From JAEUNJ01 sp052035955 (GTDB lineage: Bacteria > Pseudomonadota > Gammaproteobacteria > Burkholderiales > Rhodocyclaceae), in contig JBPOHD010000005.1 of NCBI GenBank assembly GCA_052035955.1, positions 36,431 to 100,430 of the forward strand: a DNA stretch of 64,000 bases, given 5' to 3'. Under the pieces are notes generated by a model. The model saw only the letters and a program-made list of their open reading frames with translations. It made no database searches and was not told the origin of the DNA. The stretch's first letter is position 1. Every line of letters begins with the position of its first letter. Shown here in pieces: positions 17,586-25,281 of the stretch. Made by a program: the position numbers and the translations under genes.

Positions 17586-18754
17586 CGGGCGAGGCTTTCG
17601 ACGACCCGGACGCGCTCGCCGCCCTTGAGGTCGGCCGCCGCGTGGTGGACGACCGCGTCCCCGGCCCGCAGGCCCTCGAGGATTTGTGTCTGCCCCTCCA
17701 GGGAGCGCAGGCCGGTGCGCACCGGGACGAATTCCGCGCGCCCATCGGCGAGGCGGAAGACGCCCGTCTGCCCGCCCTGGCGGCGCAGGGCCGCGGTCGG
17801 CACGAGCAGCGCGTCGGCGGCGCCGGGCAGGGTGACGGTCACCTCCGCCAGTTCGCCCGGCGAAAGGCCTTCCACCGCCTGGGCGAAGGCCACGTCGATG
17901 ATCCGCTCCTCGGTCACGCTGTCGCTCGCCACCTCGATGCGGGCAATGCGGCCGGGAGCGGGCGCGCCCGGCCGCGAGCGCAGCAGGACGCTGGCCGGCT
18001 GGCCGACCGCCAGGCCGGCGGCGCGGCCCTGGTCGATGCGGGTGCGGACCCAGAGGCTGGCCGGGTCGATGAGCTTCAGCACCGCCTGGCCGGCCACCAC
18101 CGTCGAGCCGGGCTCGGCGTCCCGCGACTGGACGACGCCATCGACCGGGCTGAGCAGCCGGTACTGGGCCCGCTGCTTGCCGATGCCGGCGCGCTCCGAC
18201 TGCAGGCGCGCCTGGTCGCGGCGGGCGGCGGCCAGGCCGGCCTCGGCGGCTTCCAGGCCGGCCCTGGCCGCATTGGCCTCGTGCTGCTTGGCGTCGGCGG
18301 CCTCCTGGCTGACGAAATTCTTCTGCCGCAGGTCGCCGAAGCGGGCGGCGCTGGCCGCCGCCACCTCGGCCCGGCTGCGGGCTTCCCGGACCTGGGCCGC
18401 CGCCGCTTCGGCGGCGCTGGCGGCGCGGGCCTGGGCGCTGGCGGCGCTGGCGACGCGCTCGTCCAGATCCACCGGATCCATCTCGGCCAGCAGCTGTCCC
18501 GCGCGCACCGCATCGCCCTGGTCCACATGGACGCGCGCCACCCGGCTGGCCAGGGTGGGGCCGACGGCGAAGCTGCGCCGGGCCTCCACCGTCCCGATGC
18601 CGAAGACCTTGGGCACCAGTTCGCCGCTGCGGACGCTGGCCGCGGTCACCTGCGGGCCGGCAGGCGGGCCGTGGCGCAGGAACAGGATCGCGAGGACGGC
18701 GAGCAGGGCGAGCGGCAGGGCGACGGTCAGCAGGAGGCGCAAGGGACGTTTCAT
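17582..18754 (-). CDS. Periplasmic adaptor (membrane fusion protein) of ABC exporter
   Basis: 390 residues. An N-terminal membrane anchor (about 6-28) leads to a lipoyl-like half-motif (GTVEARRSFAVGPTLASRV). A long Ala/Arg/Glu coiled-coil hairpin (about 95-200) follows, then the second half-motif YRLLSPVDGVVQSRDAEPGS and beta-barrel domains. This is the HlyD/MacA-type adaptor fold that links an inner-membrane transporter to an outer-membrane channel. It overlaps both neighbours by four bases, so TetR, adaptor, permease and ATPase are translated from one message. Confidence 0.92.
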   Translation of the reverse strand: MKRPLRLLLTVALPLALLAVLAILFLRHGPPAGPQVTAASVRSGELVPKVFGIGTVEARRSFAVGPTLASRVARVHVDQGDAVRAGQLLAEMDPVDLDERVASAASAQARAASAAEAAAAQVREARSRAEVAAASAARFGDLRQKNFVSQEAADAKQHEANAARAGLEAAEAGLAAARRDQARLQSERAGIGKQRAQYRLLSPVDGVVQSRDAEPGSTVVAGQAVLKLIDPASLWVRTRIDQGRAAGLAVGQPASVLLRSRPGAPAPGRIARIEVASDSVTEERIIDVAFAQAVEGLSPGELAEVTVTLPGAADALLVPTAALRRQGGQTGVFRLADGRAEFVPVRTGLRSLEGQTQILEGLRAGDAVVHHAAADLKGGERVRVVESLAR

Positions 18755-19362
18755 GGCCGGACTCCGAGGGCGCGAAGGTAGAGGCGGAATACCCCGGCGG
18801 CCCGGGATTCGAGTTGGGCGGGGCCGTCGGCGATGGCCGCTTGCATGACCAGGCCCTGCACCATGCCGACGTAGAGGACCGCGGCGGATTGCAGATCGAC
18901 CTGCCGGTCGATCTGGCCCGTCGCCTGGGCGGCCTTCAGGCTCTGCATCACACGTTTGCGGTAGGCCTCCAGGATGGCCCTGACCTCGGCCCGCAAGGGC
19001 GACTCGGCCGGCCGCTGCAATTCGTGGAAGATGAGCCGTGGCACGGCGGGCCGCTCGGCGACGAAGCGGATGTGCGCCATGAACATGGCCTCCAGCCTTT
19101 CCAGGGGAGCGTCGATGCCTTCGGTGGCTTCATCGAGGACGGCCAGGAAGCGTTCCCGGACCCAGGCGATGGTGGCGGCCTGGATTTCGTCCTTGCTGGC
19201 GAAATGGCGGAACAGGCCGCCCTGGGTGATGCCTATCTCGTCGGCGATGGCCTGGGTGGTGATGCCGTCAGGGCTCGCGTAGCAGGCCAGGCGCAGGACC
19301 GCCTCGACGATTTCCTGCCGCCGCTGCGCGGTGCTGGCCCGGGGGGTGGGTGTTGCGACCAT
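18751..19362 (-). CDS. TetR-family regulator of the ABC export operon
   Basis: 203 residues from ATG 19362; an in-frame ATG at 19392 would extend it by ten residues across the operator-like palindrome, so the shorter form is preferred. The TetR helix-turn-helix lies at about 27-50 (TTQAIADEIGITQGGLFRHFASKDEI), and the ligand domain resembles the AcrR/CerR-type C-terminal family. It is the first gene of the operon, its stop overlaps the adaptor start, and it probably represses its own operon until an inducer (perhaps the export substrate) binds. Confidence 0.9.
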   Translation of the reverse strand: MVATPTPRASTAQRRQEIVEAVLRLACYASPDGITTQAIADEIGITQGGLFRHFASKDEIQAATIAWVRERFLAVLDEATEGIDAPLERLEAMFMAHIRFVAERPAVPRLIFHELQRPAESPLRAEVRAILEAYRKRVMQSLKAAQATGQIDRQVDLQSAAVLYVGMVQGLVMQAAIADGPAQLESRAAGVFRLYLRALGVRP

Positions 19363-19370
19363 CGGTGTTG

Positions 19371-19390
19371 GTAAGTAATTAAATACTTGC
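19371..19390. promoter_or_regulatory. Candidate TetR operator (near-perfect palindrome)
   Basis: A 20-bp dyad with half-sites AAGTA and TACTT around an AT-rich centre; only two symmetric base pairs mismatch. It sits immediately upstream of the preferred TetR start and is strikingly AT-rich for this genome. Autoregulation is inferred from position. Confidence 0.55.
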
Positions 19391-19454
19391 ATTGTAGGCG
19401 TCCATCCGGTTGAGTCAAGCTCGAATGGCGTTCAGCCGGCAGGCCGGCGCGAAA

Positions 19455-19473
19455 GGCGACCGTCGCGGTCGCC
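19455..19473 (-). terminator. Hairpin downstream of PIN-domain gene
   Basis: A perfect 7-bp stem GGCGACC/GGTCGCC with a five-base loop, followed on the minus strand by TTTCGC. It lies in the 215-base gap between the PIN gene stop and the TetR start. The rest of that gap shows nothing else recognisable. It is a weak terminator candidate. Confidence 0.3.
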
Positions 19474-19577
19474 GCCGGCAGGCTGCCCGAGACCTGCGAC
19501 ACGGGGGCGGCAGGGTAGTCAGCGTCGGCGGGCTCGGCGGGACGGGTATCACGCCATGCCCGCCGATCCGGAACCCG

Positions 19578-20045
19578 TTAAACCGGTTGCAATTCCTCGA
19601 GGGCGTCCTCCGGCCGCAGGATGCGGAATCTCCCCTCGAGGCGCCGCCGCCGGGAGACCCTCAACAGAGCCTTGTCCGAGGTGACCAGCCAATCCGCCCG
19701 CCCGTCCCGGGCGAGTTCGAGAAACTTCTGGTCGTCGGGATCCCTGCAAAGGGGCAGGGGGGCAGGGGCCGGGGCCGCTCCGGTCACCCATTCGGCCAGC
19801 GAAAGGAACTCGGACAGGATGTCCTGCTGTCGTCCTTCGTCCAGGGAGAAAAGCGGGTAGCGAAGGACCCGGCGGAATTCGCCGTGGCAGGCGGGGCTGG
19901 TCAGGACCCGCCAGCGGCCGGTGTCCAGCGCCGATCGAAAGGACGAGAAACGGCTGTCCCGAAACACCCAGAGCGACAGCAGGACGTTGGTATCCAGGAC
20001 CACCCTGAGCGCTTGCCTCTCGGTACCGGGGCCCGCTGCGTGCAA
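19578..20045 (-). CDS. PIN-domain protein (putative toxin-type RNase)
   Basis: About 155 residues if it starts at TTG 20045; GTG 20003 is an alternative that begins right at the fold. The PIN acidic residues are visible: Asp in VVLDTNVLLS, Asp pairs in CRDPDDQKFLELA and Asp in VTSDKALL, matching the family of putative toxin components (PIN_3 type). PIN toxins cleave RNA with Mg2+. No antitoxin-like gene lies beside it; the upstream neighbour, 13 bases away, is an exported coiled-coil protein. It may be an orphan toxin or a housekeeping RNase. Confidence 0.75.
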   Translation of the reverse strand: MHAAGPGTERQALRVVLDTNVLLSLWVFRDSRFSSFRSALDTGRWRVLTSPACHGEFRRVLRYPLFSLDEGRQQDILSEFLSLAEWVTGAAPAPAPLPLCRDPDDQKFLELARDGRADWLVTSDKALLRVSRRRRLEGRFRILRPEDALEELQPV

Positions 20046-20058
20046 CGGAGCCTGTCCG

Positions 20059-20670
20059 CTAACGCCAGACCTCCCGGCAGTTTGCGATCTCCGTGTCGGT
20101 CATGACGGGCTTGACCACGCAGGACCGCTCCCTGGCGAGGCGGAGCTTTTCGTCCTCCTTTGCCTTCTGCTCGCGGGCCAGGCGCCGTTCCTCGGCCTGG
20201 CGCGCCTTCTCCTGGCGGGCGCTCTCGGACTCCACGCTGGCGGCCTTCAGGTCGATCTCGGCGCGTTGCCTTTCGCGCTCGGCCTTGAGCTTATCCATGG
20301 CCGCCTTGGCCTGCTGTTCCTCTGCCGCCTGCTTCTCTGCCCGCCGCCGCCGTTCCTCCGGCGACAGGGCGAGGGCCCCGGCATCGCCGGCTGCAGCGGC
20401 GGCGCCCACGCCCGCGGCGACTCCCACCGCAGCGGCGGTTCCGGTCTGCCCGGAGCCGCTGGACGAACTGCTGCCGCTACGGATGGAAACGCCGGGCGCC
20501 CGCAAACCGCCGCTTTCCTGGGCCTCCGTCCGGGGCGGCGCCGATTCGGTCTTGCCGGCGGATCTGGGGGCTGACGAGGAGCGGGCTCCCACGCGCTTTG
20601 CATGGCCGTCGCCGGGAACCAAGGCCAGGCCTATCGCCAGCATCATGGAAAGGACAAGGTATGAGCGCAC
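20059..20670 (-). CDS. Exported coiled-coil protein, paralogue 1, unknown function
   Basis: 203 residues from GTG 20670, with AGGAGG six bases upstream. A signal peptide (about 1-24) is followed by a Ser/Gly/Ala-rich low-complexity segment (about 25-95), a highly charged Glu/Lys/Arg/Ala coiled coil (about 102-180) and a short C-terminal box SCVVKPVMTDTEIANCREVW. The same box ends the next gene upstream, so they are tandem paralogues. The two Cys residues could form a disulfide in the periplasm. I do not recognise the family, and the function is unknown. Confidence 0.65.
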   Translation of the reverse strand: MRSYLVLSMMLAIGLALVPGDGHAKRVGARSSSAPRSAGKTESAPPRTEAQESGGLRAPGVSIRSGSSSSSGSGQTGTAAAVGVAAGVGAAAAAGDAGALALSPEERRRRAEKQAAEEQQAKAAMDKLKAERERQRAEIDLKAASVESESARQEKARQAEERRLAREQKAKEDEKLRLARERSCVVKPVMTDTEIANCREVWR

Positions 20671-20804
20671 TTAAGCCTCCTGGATCGAATGGATGGATCT
20701 GGGTTCGGCAACGGGGGGAAACCTCGCATGCCCGGCGGAATTATCGAAGATTTGCCGGAAACGCGCATGGGACGCGCCTGATCCGCCGATCGTCCGGCTC
20801 CGCC

Positions 20805-21197
20805 CTAACGCCCGGCCTCCCTGCATCGGGCGATTTCGGCGTCCGTCATCACGGGTTTGACGAGACAGGATTTCGAACGGGCCAGCCACCGGCCCTCCTC
20901 CTCCCGGGCCCGGCGTTCGCGGGAGATGCGGCGGGCCTCGGCCTGCCTCGCCTCTTCCTCGCGGACCTTCTCGGCCTCCGTCCGGGCCACGCTCCTGGCA
21001 TCGTCGACGGGCACCGGTGCCGCGGATCGCTTTCCGTCCCCGGTGCCGGGGCGGGACGAGCGTGCCGACGCCTTGGCCGGCGGACGAGCGCCCCCGGCCA
21101 AGGCGCCGGCGGCGGCATCCGGGTCGGCCGCCAGGGCGGCCAAGGGGACGGTGGCCAAGGCCGCCAATGCGGCCGCCAGAAGTGCAGTCAGGCGCAC
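20805..21197 (-). CDS. Exported coiled-coil protein, paralogue 2, unknown function
   Basis: About 130 residues from GTG 21197, the codon that puts a clear signal peptide (RLTALLAAALAALATVPLA) at the N-terminus; the ribosome-binding site is weak. After a short Ala/Gly linker comes a charged coiled coil (about 70-108) and then the C-terminal box SCLVKPVMTDAEIARCREAG, nearly identical to that of the downstream paralogue. The coiled coil is much shorter than in the paralogue. It lies 67 bases downstream of phaC on the same strand. No function can be assigned. Confidence 0.6.
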   Translation of the reverse strand: MRLTALLAAALAALATVPLAALAADPDAAAGALAGGARPPAKASARSSRPGTGDGKRSAAPVPVDDARSVARTEAEKVREEEARQAEARRISRERRAREEEGRWLARSKSCLVKPVMTDAEIARCREAGR

Positions 21198-21264
21198 GAC
21201 CTGCCCGGCTCGGGGCGAAGGCGGCCGGCGGTGAAGGTTTCGACTTCCCGCCGGCACACCAGGC

Positions 21265-23085
21265 TCAGGCCTTCTTCTTCTGCGTGTCGAGGCGGAACTT
21301 GACGAAGGAACCGGGCGCGTCCTCGAGCGCCTTGAGCTTGCCCTTGGCGGGATCCCGCGCCGGCACCATGCTGTCGTCGTGGCCCGTGATCCAGGCCTGC
21401 CAGTCGGTCCACCAGGAGCCCTCGTTCTGCTCGGCACCGGAGAGCCACTCGTCGGGCGTCGCCGGCAGATCCTTGGCCGGATTGGTCCAGAAGCCGTACT
21501 TGTTCGCGGAGGGAGGATTGACGATGCCGGCGATGTGGCCGGACCCGCCAAGCACGAAGCGGATCGGACCGCCGAGGGCCGTGGCGCCCAGGTAGGTGCC
21601 CTTCCAGGGAGCGATGTGGTCCTCCATGGTGGAGATGAAGTAGCAGGGCGTCTTCACCGAGGACAGGTCGATCGGCACACCGGCCAGGGTGATCGCGCCG
21701 GGGACCCGCAGCAGGTTCTTCATGTACATGTTGCGCAGGTAGAAGCTGTGCATCTTGTAAGGCATGCGGGTGGAATCGGAATTCCAGAACAGCAGGTCGA
21801 AGGGGAAGGGTTCCTTGCCCATCAGGTAGTTGTTCACCACGAAGGACCAGATGAGGTCGTTGGAGCGCAGCATGTTGAAGGTGCCGGCCATCTCCGAGCC
21901 CTCCATGTAGCCGCGCTCGGACATCTTCTTCTCCAGGTAGGCGACCTGGGTCTCGTCGATGAAGGTGCCCAGTTCGCCGGGCACCGAGAAGTCGAGCAGG
22001 GCGACGAAGAAGGTGGCCGTGGCGACGCGCTTGTCCTTCTTGGCCGCCATGTAGGCCATGGTGGAGCCGAGCAGGGTGCCGCCCAGGCAGTAGCCGATCA
22101 GGTTCATGTCCTTCTCGCCGGTCTGCTCCTGGACCTTGTCCATGGCGGTCAGGGCGCCTTCGGTCATGTAGTCGTCGAATTCCTTCTGGGCCAGCTTGTG
22201 GTCCGGATTGACCCAGGAGATGCAGAACACCGTGTGGCCCTGGTCGGTGGCCCACTTGATGAAGGAGTTGCTCTGCTTGAGGTCGAGGATGTAGAACTTG
22301 TTGATCCAGGGCGGGATGATCAGCAGCGGGCGCTTGTACTGCTGCTTGGTGGTCGGGTTGAACTGCAGCAGCTGCATCATCTCGTTCTGGAAGACGACCT
22401 TCCCAGGCGTGGCGCCGACGTTCTTGCCCAGTTCGAAGGCCGTCGGGTCGGTCATCTTGACCCGCAGCTGGCCGCCGCCCTCCTCGATGTCGCGGAGCAG
22501 GTTGTTGAAGCCCTTGAGCAGGTTCTGGCCGTGGGTCTTCACCGTCTCGCGCAGGACCTCGGGATTGGTCGCCGCGAAGTTGGTCGGCGCGAAGGCGTCG
22601 ATGAACTGGCGGGTGAAGAAGTTCACCTTCTTGCGCGAATTGTCGGTCAGGCCCTCGACGTTGCTGACGCTGTCATGGACGTGGCGGGCAGTGATGAGGT
22701 AGCTCTGCTTGATGAAATCGAACAGGAAGTGCTCCTCCCACTGGGCATCCTTGAACCGGTTGTCGCCCTTCTTCGGGGCGGCCACCGGCGGCGCCTGCAT
22801 GCCCATGAAGCGCAGCATCGAATGCTGCCAGAGGGAGAAGTAGTCCCAGACCAGGTTCATCTGGGCCTGGGCCAGCTTGTAGGGATTGGCGAGCATCTTG
22901 GCCATCATGTCCATGAACGCCTGGGCGATGCCCAGCTCGTCGGAAGGCGCCTTGACGCCGTGCTTCATCTGGCGCTGCATGTGGTCGGAAATCAGCTTCG
23001 AGGCCCGCTGGGCCACCTCGGCGTAGGTCTTTGCGATTTCCTTCGGATCGGGCAATGCGTTCTTGGCTTCCTCGGTCTGCGACAT
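21265..23085 (-). CDS. phaC: Class I poly(3-hydroxyalkanoate) synthase
   Basis: 606 residues, typical for class I PhaC, which polymerises (R)-3-hydroxyacyl-CoA into intracellular PHA granules. An N-terminal PhaC_N domain (about 70-240) is followed by an alpha/beta hydrolase domain with the lipase-like box GYCLGG at 331-336 (catalytic Cys333). Candidate partners are Asp489 (STMEDHIAPW) and His517 (GGSGHIAG). The start has AAGGAG seven bases upstream. phaA, phaB and phaR are not adjacent; the neighbouring liu cluster supplies acetyl-CoA and acetoacetate that could feed the polymer. Confidence 0.96.
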   Translation of the reverse strand: MSQTEEAKNALPDPKEIAKTYAEVAQRASKLISDHMQRQMKHGVKAPSDELGIAQAFMDMMAKMLANPYKLAQAQMNLVWDYFSLWQHSMLRFMGMQAPPVAAPKKGDNRFKDAQWEEHFLFDFIKQSYLITARHVHDSVSNVEGLTDNSRKKVNFFTRQFIDAFAPTNFAATNPEVLRETVKTHGQNLLKGFNNLLRDIEEGGGQLRVKMTDPTAFELGKNVGATPGKVVFQNEMMQLLQFNPTTKQQYKRPLLIIPPWINKFYILDLKQSNSFIKWATDQGHTVFCISWVNPDHKLAQKEFDDYMTEGALTAMDKVQEQTGEKDMNLIGYCLGGTLLGSTMAYMAAKKDKRVATATFFVALLDFSVPGELGTFIDETQVAYLEKKMSERGYMEGSEMAGTFNMLRSNDLIWSFVVNNYLMGKEPFPFDLLFWNSDSTRMPYKMHSFYLRNMYMKNLLRVPGAITLAGVPIDLSSVKTPCYFISTMEDHIAPWKGTYLGATALGGPIRFVLGGSGHIAGIVNPPSANKYGFWTNPAKDLPATPDEWLSGAEQNEGSWWTDWQAWITGHDDSMVPARDPAKGKLKALEDAPGSFVKFRLDTQKKKA

Positions 23086-23107
23086 GGGAGACTCCTTGTT
23101 CGTGGTT

Positions 23108-24124
23108 TCAGCGCTGGACTGCGTAGCGGTGGATGCCGTTCTCGGTCACGCAACTGAGACGTTGCGCGTGTTCTAGGTATTTCAGATGGGCGATGGTCTC
23201 GCCCATGGCAAACATGGTCTGGTGGGCGTCTCCCCCCAGGTCCCGCTGGAACAGCACGGGAATCAGTTCGGCCGCCGTCTTCGGTTCCCCGCAGGCGGCC
23301 TCCAGGTCGGCGCATCGGGCCGCATGGTGCTCTTCGAGGGCGGCGACGCGGGCATGCAGGCCGCGGAAAGGCTTGCCGTGCGACGGCAGGACGAGGGTGT
23401 CGGCCGGCAGGTGCCTGAAGTGCTGCAGGGATTCCAGGAACAGCCCCAGGGGATTTCCGTCAGGGACCGAGGCGACGGCGCTGACGTTGGTGGAGATGCG
23501 CGGCAGCAGCATGTCGCCGGAAATCAGGATGCCCAGCTCGGCACAGTAGAGGCTCATGTGCTCCGGCGCATGGCCGTGGCCCACCTGGGTGCGCCAACCG
23601 CGACCGCCGATGACGATCGTTTCGCCGTCGAAGAGCCGGCGGTAGGTCGGCGGCACCGCCGGTACGCCCTTGCCGTAGGAATTGCCGCGCACCGCCAGGG
23701 CCTCCAGGCGCTTGTCGTCCAGCCCGTGGCCCTGGTAGAAACGCAGCATGGCCGGAATCGAATAGCTGGCGACCTGGTGGCGGATCATCTGGGAGGTCGT
23801 GTATTCCCCCTGACTGATCCAGAGGGGCGCCCCGGTGTGCTCCTCCAGCCAGGCGGCCAGGCCGAGGTGATCGGGGTGGCAGTGGGTGACGATGATCCGC
23901 GACAGCGGATGGCCGGGAAGCAGCTTGCGCCAGGACTCCTGAAGGCTGTCCATGGCGATGCCGGTATCGACGGCGGTCCAGGTCGGGCCGTCGGCCAGGA
24001 GCCAGAGATTGACGTGATCGAGGGCGAAGGGCAAGGGCATGCGTACCCAGCGCACGCCGGGGACGATTTCCTCGCTGCTGCCCGCTTCCGGGAGCCGCTC
24101 GTAGGGATACTCGATCGTGTCCAT
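23108..24124 (-). CDS. MBL-fold metallo-hydrolase
   Basis: 338 residues. The metal site is THCHPDHLG near residue 84, with later ligands His in GHGHAPEHMS, Asp in ISGDMLLP and His in LPSHGKPF. It resembles the broad glyoxalase II/RNase Z-like family with an extra C-terminal helical winged domain (about 270-338), as seen in lactamase-B-like proteins near PHA and fatty-acid genes. It lies 22 bases upstream of phaC on the same strand, so co-transcription is likely. The substrate is unknown; a thioester hydrolase role is only a guess. Confidence 0.85.
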   Translation of the reverse strand: MDTIEYPYERLPEAGSSEEIVPGVRWVRMPLPFALDHVNLWLLADGPTWTAVDTGIAMDSLQESWRKLLPGHPLSRIIVTHCHPDHLGLAAWLEEHTGAPLWISQGEYTTSQMIRHQVASYSIPAMLRFYQGHGLDDKRLEALAVRGNSYGKGVPAVPPTYRRLFDGETIVIGGRGWRTQVGHGHAPEHMSLYCAELGILISGDMLLPRISTNVSAVASVPDGNPLGLFLESLQHFRHLPADTLVLPSHGKPFRGLHARVAALEEHHAARCADLEAACGEPKTAAELIPVLFQRDLGGDAHQTMFAMGETIAHLKYLEHAQRLSCVTENGIHRYAVQR

Positions 24125-24291
24125 GGGCTGCCCGGGCGCGTTGCCCCGGCCTTTGAAATCCGATTAAACTGCGAGGGATTCTTCGCCGCCCCCGGCCCTG
24201 CCCGAGTCCCGGGCCGGAGCCTGGATCGGGCGTTTCTCTCTTTTTTTGCGGCGAAGCAGCATTCTATCCGATTTCACCGGGCCGACGCGGC

Positions 24292-24708
24292 ATGAGCCAG
24301 GAACCCACCTTCACCATCACCGAGCTGTCCCGGGAGTTCGGCATCACCCCCCGTGCCATAAGGTTTTACGAGGACCAGGGCCTCGTCTTCCCGAGCCGCG
24401 AGGGAATGCAGCGCATCTACAGCAAGCGCGACCGGACCCGCCTGAAGCTCGCCCTGCGCGGCAAGCGCCTGGGATTCTCGATCGCCGAGATCCGCGAACT
24501 GATCGACATGTACGACCAGGCCACCGACCAGAGTCCCCAGCTGATCAAGTTCCTGAACGGGCTCGCCAAGCGGCGCGCCGCCCTGGAGCAGCAGCGCGAG
24601 GACATCGAGGCCGTGTTGGCCGAGATCAGCAACGCCGAGCGCCAGTGCCGGGAGATCCTGGACGGCAGGAAGGCATCCGGCGGCGGCCGTTCGCGGCGGG
24701 CCGCCTAG
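24292..24708 (+). CDS. liuR: MerR-family regulator of branched-chain catabolism (LiuR)
   Basis: 138 residues. The MerR winged helix-turn-helix lies at about 8-75 (FGITPRAIRFYEDQGLVFPSR), followed by a dimerisation coiled coil (about 85-130). The segment LVFPSREGMQRIYSKRDRTRLKLALRGKRLGFS is typical of LiuR, which controls leucine/isovalerate degradation and senses acyl-CoA-type ligands. It is the first gene of the liu region. A perfect 22-bp palindrome lies 22 bases after its stop, in front of the thioesterase-liuA operon, with the spacing expected for MerR-type control. Confidence 0.88.
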   Translation: MSQEPTFTITELSREFGITPRAIRFYEDQGLVFPSREGMQRIYSKRDRTRLKLALRGKRLGFSIAEIRELIDMYDQATDQSPQLIKFLNGLAKRRAALEQQREDIEAVLAEISNAERQCREILDGRKASGGGRSRRAA

Positions 24709-24730
24709 TTTCAGGACTAAACGAATCACC

Positions 24731-24760
24731 TTGACGTTTACGTAAACGTCAACATAAAAT
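24731..24760 (+). promoter_or_regulatory. LiuR-type palindrome overlapping a promoter
   Basis: A perfect 22-bp palindrome (24731-24752, half-site TTGACGTTTAC) contains a -35-like TTGACG. A -10-like TAAAAT follows at 24755-24760 with an 18-base spacer, just past the palindrome. The palindrome resembles the ACGT-cored LiuR motif I recall from comparative studies. It would control the thioesterase-liuA operon. Confidence 0.75.
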
Positions 24761-24795
24761 CCGCGCCACGAAAAACGCGGAAGACGGAGGAGCGC

Positions 24796-25281
24796 ATGGA
24801 GGTTCATGCCCGGCGGGCGACCCGCTTCGAACCCAGGGACCCGGACTGGGAGGCGAAAGTCCGCGACAGCTTCGCGCGCCAGAAGGTGATGGCCTTCATC
24901 GGCGGCCGCCTGACCGGACTGGCGCCCGGCTGGTGCGAGATCCGGCTGCCTTACCGCGAGGAACTGACCCAGCAGCACGGCTTCTTCCAGGCCGGCATCA
25001 TCGGCGCCATCGTGGACAACGCCGGCGGCTACGCCGGTTTCACCCTGATGCCGCCAGACACCGCGGTGCTCACCGTCGAATACAAGCTCAACCTCCTCGC
25101 CCCCGGCGACGGCGACCTGCTGATCGCCACGGGCGAGGTGCTGAAGCCCGGCCGCAACCTCGTCATCACCCGCGGCGAGGTCCATGTCGAGAAGGGCGGC
25201 AGGACCACCCACTGCGCCTCGATGCAACAGACCCTCATGACCATGCACGGCAAATCTGACACGGAAGGACTAGGAAAATGA
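24796..25281 (+). CDS. PaaI-family hotdog thioesterase
   Basis: 161 residues with a hotdog fold; the segment HGFFQAGIIGAIVDNAGGYAGFTLMP holds the PaaI-type catalytic region (Gln/Gly loop and Asp in VDNAGG). Such enzymes hydrolyse acyl-CoA thioesters and often clear dead-end CoA esters in catabolic clusters. It is the first gene after the LiuR palindrome, and its stop overlaps the liuA start (ATGA), so it is directly coupled to isovaleryl-CoA dehydrogenase. The substrate is unproven; a branched acyl-CoA is plausible. Confidence 0.85.
   Translation: MEVHARRATRFEPRDPDWEAKVRDSFARQKVMAFIGGRLTGLAPGWCEIRLPYREELTQQHGFFQAGIIGAIVDNAGGYAGFTLMPPDTAVLTVEYKLNLLAPGDGDLLIATGEVLKPGRNLVITRGEVHVEKGGRTTHCASMQQTLMTMHGKSDTEGLGK

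Noticed and set aside
19578..20670. PIN gene with upstream neighbour as a toxin-antitoxin pair
   Set aside because: The neighbour has a signal peptide and a coiled coil, unlike any antitoxin, and is a paralogue of another exported protein.
24181..24256. CTTCGCCGC/GCGGCGAAG inverted repeat with a T-run upstream of liuR
   Set aside because: The arms are 58 bases apart in a divergent region, and the T-run does not follow a compact stem, so neither terminator nor operator is supported.
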